A stretch of DNA of 64,000 nucleotides from contig NZ_JYNL01000069.1 of assembly GCF_001044235.1 (NCBI RefSeq), positions 628,500-692,499 on the forward strand. The letters run 5' to 3'. The notes beneath the pieces are model-generated. The model had not been told where the DNA came from, made no database searches, and saw only the letters and a list, made by a program, of their open reading frames with translations. Below are positions 42,706 to 51,433 of the stretch, piece after piece (position 1 is the stretch's first letter; the number at the start of each line of letters is the position of its first letter). A program made the translations under genes and the position numbers. Source of the stretch: Mycolicibacterium chlorophenolicum (GTDB taxonomy: Bacteria; Actinomycetota; Actinomycetes; Mycobacteriales; Mycobacteriaceae).

Positions 42706-43202
42706 CGCGCCTCTGGCTCTCCGGTCGAGCCGACGCTCGACCACGTGCCGGTCTTGCCGCCCTCTTTGTGCAGCACGCGGATGTCGTCGATCGTGGCCGC
42801 CCGGTCGACGGCTTTGATCATGTCGTAGACGGTCAGCGCGGCCACGCTGACGGCGGTCAGCGCCTCCATCTCCACTCCGGTGCGGTCGGTCGTCCGGACG
42901 GTCGCCGTGATGCCGACCTCGGCGCCGCCGATGGTGAAGTCGATGTCGACGCCGGTGATGGCCAGCGGATGGCACAGCGGGACGAGGTCGCTGGTCCGCT
43001 TGGCAGCCAGGATCCCCGCGACGCGGGCGGTGGCCAGCGCATCACCCTTGGGCAGGCCGTTCGTACTGATGAGGTCGACGACGTCGGAGCGGGTACGCAC
43101 CGTGCCCGCGGCCACCGCGACGCGCTTCGTGGCGTCCTTGGCGGTGACGTCGACCATGTGGGCGGCGCCGGTCTCGTCGAGGTGCGAGAGGCGGTCCGCC
43201 AT
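42702..43202 (-). CDS. moaC2: Cyclic pyranopterin monophosphate synthase MoaC
   Basis: A 166-residue enzyme that completes the MoaA reaction to cyclic pyranopterin monophosphate. Blocks seen are MVDVTAKDATKRVAVAAG, ILAAKRTSDLVPLCHPLAITGVDIDF with one catalytic Lys, and VYDMIKAVDRAATIDDIRVLHKEGGKTG with the second. It follows a small conserved gene by 2 nt and precedes mog with a 4-nt overlap. Confidence 0.95.
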   Translation of the reverse strand: MADRLSHLDETGAAHMVDVTAKDATKRVAVAAGTVRTRSDVVDLISTNGLPKGDALATARVAGILAAKRTSDLVPLCHPLAITGVDIDFTIGGAEVGITATVRTTDRTGVEMEALTAVSVAALTVYDMIKAVDRAATIDDIRVLHKEGGKTGTWSSVGSTGEPEAR

Positions 43203-43204
43203 CG

Positions 43205-43399
43205 CTACTTGTTGATGACGGTCGAAGACTGGATGAACGGCAGTTCTTCGGCCGGCAGCGGGAACGTGATGTCGCCGAACGGCGAGAGGGCCCCGGTGCG
43301 GTCGGCGGCCAGCTCACTGACGGCGTGGTCGTCGGCGTCACTCGTGGGCCAGCCCGGATCGACGTAACGGTTCTTCTTGTCATCAGCCACGGGAGACAT
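43205..43399 (-). CDS. Small conserved hypothetical protein (Rv0863 position)
   Basis: A 64-residue acidic soluble protein, with no signal peptide and no recognised domain. A patch DKKNRYVDPGWPTSDADDHA near the start and TFPLPAEELPFIQSSTV near the end look conserved. It opens the moaC2-mog-moaE2 operon. The ATG is used, although a GTG 9 nt later is also possible; neither has a clear ribosome site. It is divergent from the Rv0862c-like gene. Confidence 0.7.
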   Translation of the reverse strand: MSPVADDKKNRYVDPGWPTSDADDHAVSELAADRTGALSPFGDITFPLPAEELPFIQSSTVINK

Positions 43400-43442
43400 T
43401 GTGGCAGGCCGATCGCCGGCTGGCGAGCGTGGGAGGCTGCTT

Positions 43443-43448
43443 TACGCT
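43443..43448 (+). promoter_or_regulatory. Leaderless -10 box of the Rv0862c-like gene
   Basis: TACGCT is 7 nt before the ATG at 43456; no ribosome-binding sequence is present. Confidence 0.55.
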
Positions 43449-43455
43449 GGTCAGG

Positions 43456-45723
43456 ATGAGCGCGAAGAGCCCCGGCATGCCGCTGGGCGTGTGGTTGGCC
43501 GAGCGCGGCGACGACGAACTGGTCCGGCTGCTGCGTCTGCGGCCCGATCTCACCCAGCCCCCACCGGGCACGATCGCGGCATTGGCCGCCCGCGCGGCGG
43601 CGCGGCAGTCGATCAAAGCGGCCACCGACGACCTCGACTTCCTGCACCTCACCGTGCTCGACGCCCTGCTGACCCTGCACGCCGACAGCGGCGCCGTGAC
43701 CTTCGCCGCGCTTGACAAAGCCCTCGGCGGACGCGCCGACGACTCCGTGCTGCGGGCGGCCGTCGGCAACCTCACCGAGCGCGCTCTGGTGTGGGGCGAC
43801 ACCGAGGGCGCGGGCGCGCTGCGGGTCGCGGCCGAAACCGCCAACTGTCTGCCCTGGTACCCGGGACAGGCGACGCTGGAGCCCGACGCGATGTCCGGCG
43901 CCGAGGTCGTCGAGGCGATCGGCGCACTCGACGCTGCAGAGCGCGATCTGCTCGACAGGCTGCTGGAGGGTTCGCCGATCGGCCGGACCCGCGACGCCCT
44001 GCCCGACGCGCCGCCGGACCGGCCGGTGCAACGACTGCTCAGCGCGGGACTGTTGCGTCGCCTCGACGCCGACACGGTGATTCTTCCGCGGCTGGTCGGG
44101 CAGGTGCTGCGCGGCGAGTCGCCGGGCCCGGTGAGTCTGGTCCGACCGGACCCGACGGTCTCGACCACCACCACTGCCGACATCGACGCGGTGGCGGCCG
44201 GTGCCGCGCTCGACCTTCTGCGCGAGGTCGAGCTGATCCTCGAAACGCTCAGCGCCGCACCGGCTCCCGAGTTGCGCAGCGGCGGTCTCGGCGTTCGGGA
44301 GGTCAAGCGGCTCACCAAGGCGACCGGTGTCGACGAGCGCCGACTCGGCCTGATCCTCGAGATCGCGCTCTCGGCCGGGCTGATCGCGGCGGGTATCCCC
44401 GAGCCGGACCCGACCGACGCGGCCGGCTCCTCCTGGGCCCCCACCGTGGCCGCGGACCGGTTCATCGAATCACCGACCGCGGTCAAGTGGCACCTGATGG
44501 CGTCGGCGTGGCTCGATCTGCCGGGCCGCCCCAGCCTGGTCGGCGCTCGCGGTCCCGACGGGAAACCCTATGCGGCGCTGTCTGATTCGTTGTTCTCCAC
44601 GGCTGCGCCACTGGACCGCAGGCTGCTGCTCACGCTGCTGGCGGACCTGCCGCCGGGGTCGGGGGTCGACGCCGGGAGCGCTTCGCGGGCGCTGGTGTGG
44701 CAGCGGCCCCGATGGTCGGCGCGGCTGCAGCCCGATCCGGTGGCCGACCTGCTGACCGAAGCCCACGCGGTCGGCGCGGTCGGCCGCGGCGCAATCGCCG
44801 GCCCGATGCGGCGACTGCTCGCCGGAGACGGTGACGACGCCGTCGTCGCCGCGATGGACAAGGCCCTCCCCAAGCCGATCGACCACTTCCTGCTCCAGGC
44901 CGACCTGACGGTCATCGTTCCGGGACCGCTCGAACGCGCCCTGGCCGAGCAGTTGGGCGCGGTGGCCACGGTGGAGTCGGCCGGCGCGGCGATGGTCTAC
45001 CGGATCGACGAGGCGTCGGTGCGGCGGGCCCTGGACACCGGGAAGACGGCGGGCGAACTGCATGCGCTGTTCGCGCGCCACTCCAGAACGCCTGTGCCGC
45101 AGGCATTGACGTACCTGATCGACGATGTCGCGCGACGGCACGGGCAGCTCCGGGTCGGCATGGCGTCCTCGTTCGTGCGGTGCGAGGACGCGGCGCTGCT
45201 CGCGGCGGCGGCTGCGGCGCCGGCCACCGAGGCGGTCGAGTTGCGCCTGCTGGCCCCGACCGTCGCGGTGTCGCAGGCCCCGATCTCCGAGGTGCTGGCC
45301 GCCCTGCGCAGAGCGGGTTTCGTGCCGGCCGCCGAGGACACCACCGGCGCGATCGTGGACCTGCGCAGCCGCGGCGCCCGCGTTCCCGCCCCGGGACGCC
45401 GGCGCGCCTACCGGCCCAACGCCACCCCGACGGACCAGACCCTCGCCGCGATCGTCGCGGTGCTCCGCAAGGTCGCCGCGGCGCCGGCATCCGGGTTGCG
45501 TCTGGATCCGGCAGTCGCGATCTCGGAGTTGCAGCAGGCGGCCCACCATCAGGAGTCGGTGGTGATCGGCTACGTCGATCCGGCGGGTGTGGCCAGTCAA
45601 CGGGTGGTTGCGCCGATCAACGTCCGCGGCGGCCAGTTGACCGCGTACGACCCGGCTTCGGGCCGGGTCCGCGAGTTCGCGATCCACCGGGTGACCTCGG
45701 TGGTGTCGGCGGACTCGGGCTGA
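43456..45723 (+). CDS. Helicase-associated (Helicase_C_3/WYL-like) protein, Rv0862c-like
   Basis: A 755-residue soluble protein, within one residue of the length recalled for Rv0862c. The N-terminal 330 residues are helical with winged-helix-like segments. The middle has the helicase-associated domain (DHFLLQADLTVIVPGPLERALAEQLGAVATVESAGAAMVYRID). The C-terminal 90 residues resemble a WYL-type domain (VVIGYVDPAGVASQRVVAPINVRGGQLTAYDPASGRVREFAIHRV). No Walker motifs are seen, so it is not itself a helicase. In M. tuberculosis it neighbours XPB and may be its partner. Here a surface-protein gene lies between them. Confidence 0.85.
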   Translation: MSAKSPGMPLGVWLAERGDDELVRLLRLRPDLTQPPPGTIAALAARAAARQSIKAATDDLDFLHLTVLDALLTLHADSGAVTFAALDKALGGRADDSVLRAAVGNLTERALVWGDTEGAGALRVAAETANCLPWYPGQATLEPDAMSGAEVVEAIGALDAAERDLLDRLLEGSPIGRTRDALPDAPPDRPVQRLLSAGLLRRLDADTVILPRLVGQVLRGESPGPVSLVRPDPTVSTTTTADIDAVAAGAALDLLREVELILETLSAAPAPELRSGGLGVREVKRLTKATGVDERRLGLILEIALSAGLIAAGIPEPDPTDAAGSSWAPTVAADRFIESPTAVKWHLMASAWLDLPGRPSLVGARGPDGKPYAALSDSLFSTAAPLDRRLLLTLLADLPPGSGVDAGSASRALVWQRPRWSARLQPDPVADLLTEAHAVGAVGRGAIAGPMRRLLAGDGDDAVVAAMDKALPKPIDHFLLQADLTVIVPGPLERALAEQLGAVATVESAGAAMVYRIDEASVRRALDTGKTAGELHALFARHSRTPVPQALTYLIDDVARRHGQLRVGMASSFVRCEDAALLAAAAAAPATEAVELRLLAPTVAVSQAPISEVLAALRRAGFVPAAEDTTGAIVDLRSRGARVPAPGRRRAYRPNATPTDQTLAAIVAVLRKVAAAPASGLRLDPAVAISELQQAAHHQESVVIGYVDPAGVASQRVVAPINVRGGQLTAYDPASGRVREFAIHRVTSVVSADSG

Positions 45724-45728
45724 GCGGG

Positions 45729-48700
45729 TTAGATCGCGGACACCGTCGTCAGCACGATCCCGGCGATCGCGGCGTCGAGACTCGAGTCGTCGGTGACGTT
45801 CACCGTGATCGTGCGGATGACAGGGAGCAGTCCGCCCACCTGGGTCGCTTTGAAGGTGACCGCCTCGAGCGCCTGCTTGTACTGCGCGATCGTCGCCGTT
45901 CCGGACAGCTTCAACTCGCCCGTGCCCACCGTGTACACCGCCGTGATGGGGTTACCCGCGATCGGCGTATAGGCCAGGGTGTCGCCGGTCTTTCGATTGG
46001 CGGTGATCGTCACTGTCGCGCCGGTCAGCACCGAGGAGTCGGTGTCGGTGATGGTGGCCAACGTGATTGGCTTGACCGTGTTGTTGACCTTCACGACGGT
46101 CGCGCCCACGGTCGCGATCAACGGCCGGTCCGGGTTCTTGACGGCCACCAGCACCGTGCCCGGGACAAGCGCGCCCAGGTTCGAGTCGTCGACGACGTCG
46201 ATGCTGACGGTGCGGCCGAGCAGGCCCAGAGTGGTGGCGGTGAACGTCACCGACTCCAGTGCCGCCTCGTAATCCGCCTTGCTCGCGGTGCCCGTGAGCG
46301 TCAGCGTGTCGGTGCCGTTCCACGTTCCTGAGATCGGAATGCCGTCCAGTGTTGCGAAACTCAAGGTATCGCCGGACTGCCGGCCCAGCGTGATCTTCAC
46401 GGTGGCACCGCTCAGCACGTCGGAGTCGAGATCGCCGATCGTCACCGTCGGCGCGAGCTTCACCCCGGTCTTGCCGATCGTGTAGGTCGGCGGCAGCGAC
46501 AACACCGTCACCGAGGGCGGCAGTGGCGTCAACGTGTTGACCAGAACGGCACCTGGAATCGGATTGGTGTCGCCGTCGGCTTCGGTGACCGTGATCGTCA
46601 CCGTCCGGGTGAGACCGAGTTGCGTTGCGCTGAAGGCGATCTGTTTCAGTGCCGCCTCGTAGTCCGCGACACTGGCCGTCCCCGACAGTGTCAGGGTGTA
46701 GGCGTTGGTCTGCACGACGTCGATGGTTCCCGCCGGCCCGGTGTAGGTCAGCTTGTCGCCGCTCAGGCGCGCCAGTGCGGCGATCGTGACGACGGCTCCG
46801 GTCAGTTGATCATCGTCGGCGTTGGCGATGTCCACGGAGGAGACGACCTTGACCGGCGGCTTGCCCAGCGTGTACACGGGCGCGCCCAGTGCCGTCACTG
46901 TCAACGGAAGCTCGATGACGACCGGCGGCAGCACCAGGAGGGTGGCGGGCGTGCCGGGTCCGGTGACGTCGTCGGTGTCGGTCAGGGACACCGTCACGAT
47001 CCTGCTCGCCAGCCCGAGATCGGTGGCGCTGAACGTGATCGCCTTCAGCGCCGCCTCGTAGTCGGCCTTCGACGCCACACCGGACAACGTCAGCGTGTCG
47101 GTGCCATCCCACGATCCGGTGATGGTGATGCCCTGCGGTGCAACGTAGTCCAACGTGTCACCGGTCTTCAGGCCCGCGGTGATCTTCACCGTCGCGCCCT
47201 TCATCGAGCCCGAGTCCAGATCGGTGATCTCGGCGACCGACAACAGCTTGACGGGATTGCCGCCCAGGGTGAACGGCGTGAGCCCGCCGACCGCGAGCAC
47301 GGTCGGCGGCAGCTTCACGACGATGCCGGGCACCACGGTGACGAGTGCCGGCGTCGCGAGGATGCCGCTGACATCTTGCTCGTCGGTGAGGGTGATGCCC
47401 ACGCCGCGGACGGCGAGTCCCAGGTCTGTCGCGCTGAACGTGATGGCCTTCAACGCCGTCTCGTAGTCGGCTTTGGAGGCGAGCCCGGTCAACGTCAACG
47501 TGTCGACACCGTTCCACACCCCGTCGATGTCGATGCCTTGCGGCTTGACGTAGGTGAGAGTGTCGCCGTCCTGGCGGCCGGTGTTGATCTTGACGACCGC
47601 GCTCTTCAGCGAATCCGAATCCGGGTCGAGGATCTCGGCGACCGACAGCAGCGGGATCGGGTCCCCACCGAGGGTGTACGGCAACAGGTTCCCGACCGCG
47701 ATCACCGACGGCGGGAGCTGCACGATGGGGTCGACCACGAAGGACACCGTCTGGGTGTAGTTGTCGGGCTGAGCCAGTCCGAACAGCCGTGCCACCGAGT
47801 GCAACACCCTCAGGAAGCCGAGGTCTTCGGAGTCGTCCCTGATGACCACCTGGAACTCGACGGGCACCGAGTCACCTACCACAGGCACGGTCGGGGTGTA
47901 GACGAAGGTGCCGGTGATCGGGTCGCGGAACACCAGGCCGGAGTCTGGCTGGACGATGTCGTAGGTCAGTGGGTCGCCGTTCGGATCCTCGGCGTCGATG
48001 GTGATCAGTACCTGGCCGGTGAGGATCTGCGAGGTGGTCACCGAGTGCACCACCGGGGTCTTGTTGAAGAACGTATGGCTGATCAGCCGTCGCACGTAGG
48101 CCAGCACGGCGTCGGTCACCGGCGAGGACACCGGCGCCGCCGGGTCCACCAGCGGCGCAATGAAATTCGACACCACCGCGCCGACCACGTTGACGGTGGC
48201 ACTCTTCTCGGCGACGGGTTCTGTGGGCGCCGGAGCGGATTCGGCCACCGACATCGTGACGGTCTTGCGGGCTGCCCAGCGCGACGGGGTGGGCGGCGCG
48301 GCAGGCGCATCGGCGACGGTCCCCACCTCGATGGGCGTGGCGTCGGTGGCGGCGGTTTCGTCGGCGCCGGTGGCCGCTTCCTCGTCGGCAGAGGGCGTTT
48401 CGGCCTCGACCACGGCCGACCGGGTGTGAAGGCGCGGGAAGCGCTTCTTCACGGCCTCGCCCGAGGGCGCTTCGTCGGACGGGTCCTCGGCGGACTCGCC
48501 GCCGGAGGGATCGTCGGACGGCTCATCGGATCCGGACGGTTCGTCAGCGTCGGCGTGGTCGTCGGAGTCGTTGCGCGTATCCGTGTCCGTGCTGGAGCCG
48601 GACGACCCGGTGTCGTCGGCCTTCGCATCGCGCGCCGACCCGGTCGACGGCCCCGTGTCCGTGGTCTTCGCCGGCGAGGTGGCCGATGTGGTGTCCGTGT

Positions 48701-48935
48701 CGCTCTCCGCGGCGGCGACACCCGTCGCGGAGTGAGCGACGGCGAGCCCGATCCCCAGCGAGACGGCCAGCGCACCTACCCGCCCGATGTGCGCGGCGTA
48801 GCTCGGACTCGTCGGGCGCGCGTGACGCCGCGATGCGGCGGGACGCGCGTCATCGAGAAGATCCTTCGCCGCCCAGAACTCTCGGTTCGGCGATCCCGAC
48901 CGCGACATCCGATGTCCGACAGGTTTCCCATTCAT
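45729..48935 (-). CDS. Secreted repeat-rich surface protein (adhesin-like)
   Basis: A 1,068-residue exported protein of unknown function. A long basic N-region and a hydrophobic core HIGRVGALAVSLGIGLAV, then GVAAAES, make an extended mycobacterial signal peptide ending near residue 75. Residues about 75-190 are a Ser, Thr, Asp and Glu-rich stalk. A cadherin-like domain (ITIDAEDPNGDPLTYDIV, FVYTPTVPVVGDS) is near residues 310-390. About six repeats of about 100 residues follow, each with DxDSxxLxxAxVKI, GDTLxY, GTDTLTLxGxASKADYEAALKAITFSATxLGL and a final strand. There is no LPXTG or other anchor. The start is the ATG with GGAGG 8 nt before it; an upstream ATG at 49013 lacks one. It is antisense to its neighbours. 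Confidence 0.85.
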   Translation of the reverse strand: MNGKPVGHRMSRSGSPNREFWAAKDLLDDARPAASRRHARPTSPSYAAHIGRVGALAVSLGIGLAVAHSATGVAAAESDTDTTSATSPAKTTDTGPSTGSARDAKADDTGSSGSSTDTDTRNDSDDHADADEPSGSDEPSDDPSGGESAEDPSDEAPSGEAVKKRFPRLHTRSAVVEAETPSADEEAATGADETAATDATPIEVGTVADAPAAPPTPSRWAARKTVTMSVAESAPAPTEPVAEKSATVNVVGAVVSNFIAPLVDPAAPVSSPVTDAVLAYVRRLISHTFFNKTPVVHSVTTSQILTGQVLITIDAEDPNGDPLTYDIVQPDSGLVFRDPITGTFVYTPTVPVVGDSVPVEFQVVIRDDSEDLGFLRVLHSVARLFGLAQPDNYTQTVSFVVDPIVQLPPSVIAVGNLLPYTLGGDPIPLLSVAEILDPDSDSLKSAVVKINTGRQDGDTLTYVKPQGIDIDGVWNGVDTLTLTGLASKADYETALKAITFSATDLGLAVRGVGITLTDEQDVSGILATPALVTVVPGIVVKLPPTVLAVGGLTPFTLGGNPVKLLSVAEITDLDSGSMKGATVKITAGLKTGDTLDYVAPQGITITGSWDGTDTLTLSGVASKADYEAALKAITFSATDLGLASRIVTVSLTDTDDVTGPGTPATLLVLPPVVIELPLTVTALGAPVYTLGKPPVKVVSSVDIANADDDQLTGAVVTIAALARLSGDKLTYTGPAGTIDVVQTNAYTLTLSGTASVADYEAALKQIAFSATQLGLTRTVTITVTEADGDTNPIPGAVLVNTLTPLPPSVTVLSLPPTYTIGKTGVKLAPTVTIGDLDSDVLSGATVKITLGRQSGDTLSFATLDGIPISGTWNGTDTLTLTGTASKADYEAALESVTFTATTLGLLGRTVSIDVVDDSNLGALVPGTVLVAVKNPDRPLIATVGATVVKVNNTVKPITLATITDTDSSVLTGATVTITANRKTGDTLAYTPIAGNPITAVYTVGTGELKLSGTATIAQYKQALEAVTFKATQVGGLLPVIRTITVNVTDDSSLDAAIAGIVLTTVSAI
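45800..47760 (-). repeat. About six diverged 100-residue repeats in the smaller surface protein
   Basis: Repeated segments DSDSLKSAVVKI, GDTLTY, GVDTLTLTGLASKADYETALKAITFSATDLGL and variants, each about 95-105 residues. They are similar in plan to the diverged units at the end of the giant gene but clearly older, with no near-identical copies. Confidence 0.75.
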
Positions 48936-49073
48936 GCGCCCGGCCTCCGTCATACGCCCAGACCCCCGTGTCTGTTCGCCCCCGCGACTGATAGCTGGGC
49001 ACGTGTAGACCATGGCCGACCGACACCCCGCGAAGCTGACCTTAAGGCAAATTGACGTGGCTGACTACGGTTT

Positions 49074-49091
49074 CTGAGAACTCGTTCTCAG
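49074..49091. promoter_or_regulatory. 18-bp perfect palindrome in the surface-protein/XPB divergent gap
   Basis: CTGAGAA and TTCTCAG flank CTCG. The core AGAACTCGTTCT resembles the KstR operator core (AGAAC-N2-GTTCT), with the outermost bases differing. It lies about 140 bp before the surface-protein start and about 260 bp before XPB. The rest of the 415-bp gap shows a TAAGGT -10 for the surface protein near 49030 and the XPB promoter at 49315. Confidence 0.4.
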
Positions 49092-49314
49092 GATCCACAT
49101 CAAGCAACGTCTTTGATGGGCTTTTAGTGAGCGTATCGTCTGTCAGCAAATTTTGATCGAGACGCCTCGTGTCGCCGTACCCCGTCGCACACACCGCGAT
49201 CACACCGGATACGCAACCCCGCTTGCCACATGGTCCGGTCCGGGACCGACCCGCCGACGTCGCCCTCAGATGTTTGCCGTCAGCCACGCCACCGGCAGTC
49301 GTCACAGCAATCCG

Positions 49315-49320
49315 GATAAT
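49315..49320 (+). promoter_or_regulatory. -10 box for the XPB leader ORF
   Basis: GATAAT, 7 nt before an ATG at 49328, would start a leaderless mRNA on a short upstream ORF rather than on XPB itself. Confidence 0.5.
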
Positions 49321-49327
49321 GGGCAGG

Positions 49328-49354
49328 ATGACTTCCCACCGAGGCCCGGCATGA
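49328..49354 (+). CDS. Candidate 8-codon leaderless leader peptide overlapping XPB start
   Basis: The ATG 7 nt after GATAAT opens a frame coding MTSHRGPA and ending in a TGA that overlaps the XPB ATG as ATGA. The geometry would allow termination and re-initiation at XPB. It may simply be chance, since GAGG also lies 6 nt before the XPB start. Confidence 0.35.
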   Translation: MTSHRGPA

Positions 49355-51000
49355 CCGACGGCCCACTGATCGTCCAGTCGGACAAGACCGTGCTGCTCGA
49401 GGTCGACCACGAGCAGGCGGGCGCCGCCCGCGCCGCGATCGCCCCCTTCGCCGAGCTCGAGCGCGCGCCCGAGCACGTGCACACCTACCGCATCACCCCG
49501 CTGGCGCTCTGGAACGCGCGCGCCGCCGGTCACGACGCCGAGCAGGTCGTCGACGCGTTGGTGTCGTTCTCGCGATACGCCGTCCCGCAGCCGCTGCTCG
49601 TCGACATCGTCGACACCATGGCCCGCTACGGCCGTCTGCAGTTGGTGAAGCATCCGGCGCACGGCCTGACATTGGTCAGCTTCGACCGCGCCGTGCTCGA
49701 GGAGGTGCTGCGCAACAAGAAGATCGCCCCGATGTTGGGCGCTCGCATCGACGACGACACCGTCATCGTCCACAACAGCGAGCGTGGCCGCGTCAAGCAG
49801 ATGTTGCTGAAGATCGGATGGCCGGCCGAGGATCTGGCGGGCTACGTCGACGGCGAGGCGCACCCCATCGACCTCGAACAGAACGGCTGGGAACTCCGCG
49901 ATTACCAACAGATGGCGGCCGACTCCTTCTGGGACGGCGGATCCGGCGTCGTGGTGCTGCCGTGCGGCGCGGGCAAGACGTTGGTCGGTGCCGCCGCGAT
50001 GGCGAAAGCCGGTGCCACGACGCTGATTCTGGTCACCAACACCGTCGCGGGGCGACAGTGGAAGCGGGAACTGATCGCGCGGACGTCGCTGACCGAGGAG
50101 GAGATCGGTGAGTACTCCGGAGAGAAGAAGGAGATCCGCCCGGTCACGATCGCGACCTATCAGGTGATCACCCGGCGCACCAAGGGTGAGTACAAGCATC
50201 TCGAGCTGTTCGACAGCCGCGACTGGGGGCTGATCGTCTACGACGAGGTGCATCTGCTTCCGGCGCCGGTGTTCCGGATGACGGCCGATCTGCAGTCGCG
50301 TCGGCGGCTGGGCCTCACCGCGACGTTGATCCGCGAGGACGGGCGCGAGGGCGACGTTTTCTCGCTGATCGGACCCAAGCGTTACGACGCGCCGTGGAAG
50401 GACATCGAGGCGCAGGGCTGGATCGCGCCCGCCGAATGCATCGAGGTTCGCGTCACGATGACCGACAACGAGCGCATGCTGTACGCGACCGCCGAACCCG
50501 AGGAGCGCTACAAGCTCTGCGCGACCGCACACACCAAGATCGCCGTGGTGAAGTCGATCCTCAACCGGCACCCTGACGAGCCGACGCTGGTGATCGGCGC
50601 CTACCTCGACCAGTTGGACGAGCTGGGCGCTGAACTGGACGCCCCGGTGATCCAGGGGTCGACGAAGACGGCTGAGCGTGAGACGCTGTTCGACGCGTTC
50701 CGGCGGGGTGAGATCCGGACGCTGGTCGTATCGAAGGTGGCGAACTTCTCCATCGACCTTCCCGAGGCCAGTGTCGCCGTTCAGGTCTCGGGGACGTTCG
50801 GGTCGCGCCAGGAGGAGGCCCAGCGCCTGGGCCGGTTGCTGCGGCCCAAGGCCGACGGCGGCGGGGCAGTGTTCTACTCCGTCGTGTCGCGGGACAGCCT
50901 CGACGCCGAGTACGCCGCGCACCGCCAACGGTTCCTCGCCGAGCAGGGCTACGGATACGTCATCAAGGACGCCGACGACCTGCTCGGACCGGCCATATGA
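49351..51000 (+). CDS. ercc3: XPB/Rad25-family DNA helicase
   Basis: A 549-residue superfamily 2 helicase related to eukaryotic XPB, ATP-dependent and moving 3'-5'. The N-terminal 180 residues hold the damage-recognition-like domain. Walker A is LPCGAGKT (ending at Thr210), DEVH box residues 298-301 (IVYDEVH), and motif VI is QRLGRLLRPK, with the RED-like motif LIREDGREGD after LGLTATL. M. tuberculosis Rv0861c (542 residues) is the counterpart. It ends in an ATGA overlap with a small VOC gene. Its usual neighbour Rv0862c is 3.6 kb away here. Confidence 0.94.
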   Translation: MTDGPLIVQSDKTVLLEVDHEQAGAARAAIAPFAELERAPEHVHTYRITPLALWNARAAGHDAEQVVDALVSFSRYAVPQPLLVDIVDTMARYGRLQLVKHPAHGLTLVSFDRAVLEEVLRNKKIAPMLGARIDDDTVIVHNSERGRVKQMLLKIGWPAEDLAGYVDGEAHPIDLEQNGWELRDYQQMAADSFWDGGSGVVVLPCGAGKTLVGAAAMAKAGATTLILVTNTVAGRQWKRELIARTSLTEEEIGEYSGEKKEIRPVTIATYQVITRRTKGEYKHLELFDSRDWGLIVYDEVHLLPAPVFRMTADLQSRRRLGLTATLIREDGREGDVFSLIGPKRYDAPWKDIEAQGWIAPAECIEVRVTMTDNERMLYATAEPEERYKLCATAHTKIAVVKSILNRHPDEPTLVIGAYLDQLDELGAELDAPVIQGSTKTAERETLFDAFRRGEIRTLVVSKVANFSIDLPEASVAVQVSGTFGSRQEEAQRLGRLLRPKADGGGAVFYSVVSRDSLDAEYAAHRQRFLAEQGYGYVIKDADDLLGPAI

Positions 51001-51356
51001 CCGTCGGACGCGTGGTGCCGGTCGTCTCGGTGACCGACCTGCCCACCGCCGTCGCCCAGTACCACGCGGTGCTCGGGCTCGACGTCGTGATGGACCACGG
51101 CTGGATCGTCACGCTGGCCGATCCCGGCCACCGCCACCAGCTCAGTCTGCTGAGCCGCGACGCGACGGCAACGGTCAATCCGACGGTGTCGATCGAGGTC
51201 GACGACGTCGACGACGCGTACCGCAGCGCAGTGGCCGCCGGGTTGCGCATCGTGCACCCGCTCTGCGACGAGGAGTGGGGGGTACGCCGATTCTTCTTCG
51301 CCGACGCCGTCGGCAACGTCGTCAATGTGCTCTCGCACCGTGCCCAATCCCGCTGA
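50997..51356 (+). CDS. VOC/glyoxalase-superfamily protein
   Basis: A 119-residue single-domain vicinal-oxygen-chelate protein: VGRVVPVVSVTDLPTAVAQYHAVLGLDVVMDHG at the start, SIEVDDVDDAYRSAVAAGLRIVHPLCDEEWGVRRFFFADAVGNVVNVLSH at the end. It has few of the usual His metal ligands, so it may be a ligand-binding or resistance-type protein. The ATG overlaps the XPB stop codon, so it is co-translated with XPB. Function is unknown. Confidence 0.85.
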   Translation: MTVGRVVPVVSVTDLPTAVAQYHAVLGLDVVMDHGWIVTLADPGHRHQLSLLSRDATATVNPTVSIEVDDVDDAYRSAVAAGLRIVHPLCDEEWGVRRFFFADAVGNVVNVLSHRAQSR

Positions 51357-51433
51357 GAGTGCGCGCCGAGGTCGCAGACCGGCTAGCCTCATTCCTCGAG
51401 TCGGGACGAGCTCAGAGCACGGCAAAGGAACCC

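Noticed and set aside
48936..49013. Upstream ATG start for the surface protein
   Set aside because: No ribosome site; the ATG at 48935 has GGAGG at the right distance.
49074..49091. LexA (SOS) box before XPB
   Set aside because: The mycobacterial SOS consensus TCGAAC-N4-GTTCGA is not matched.
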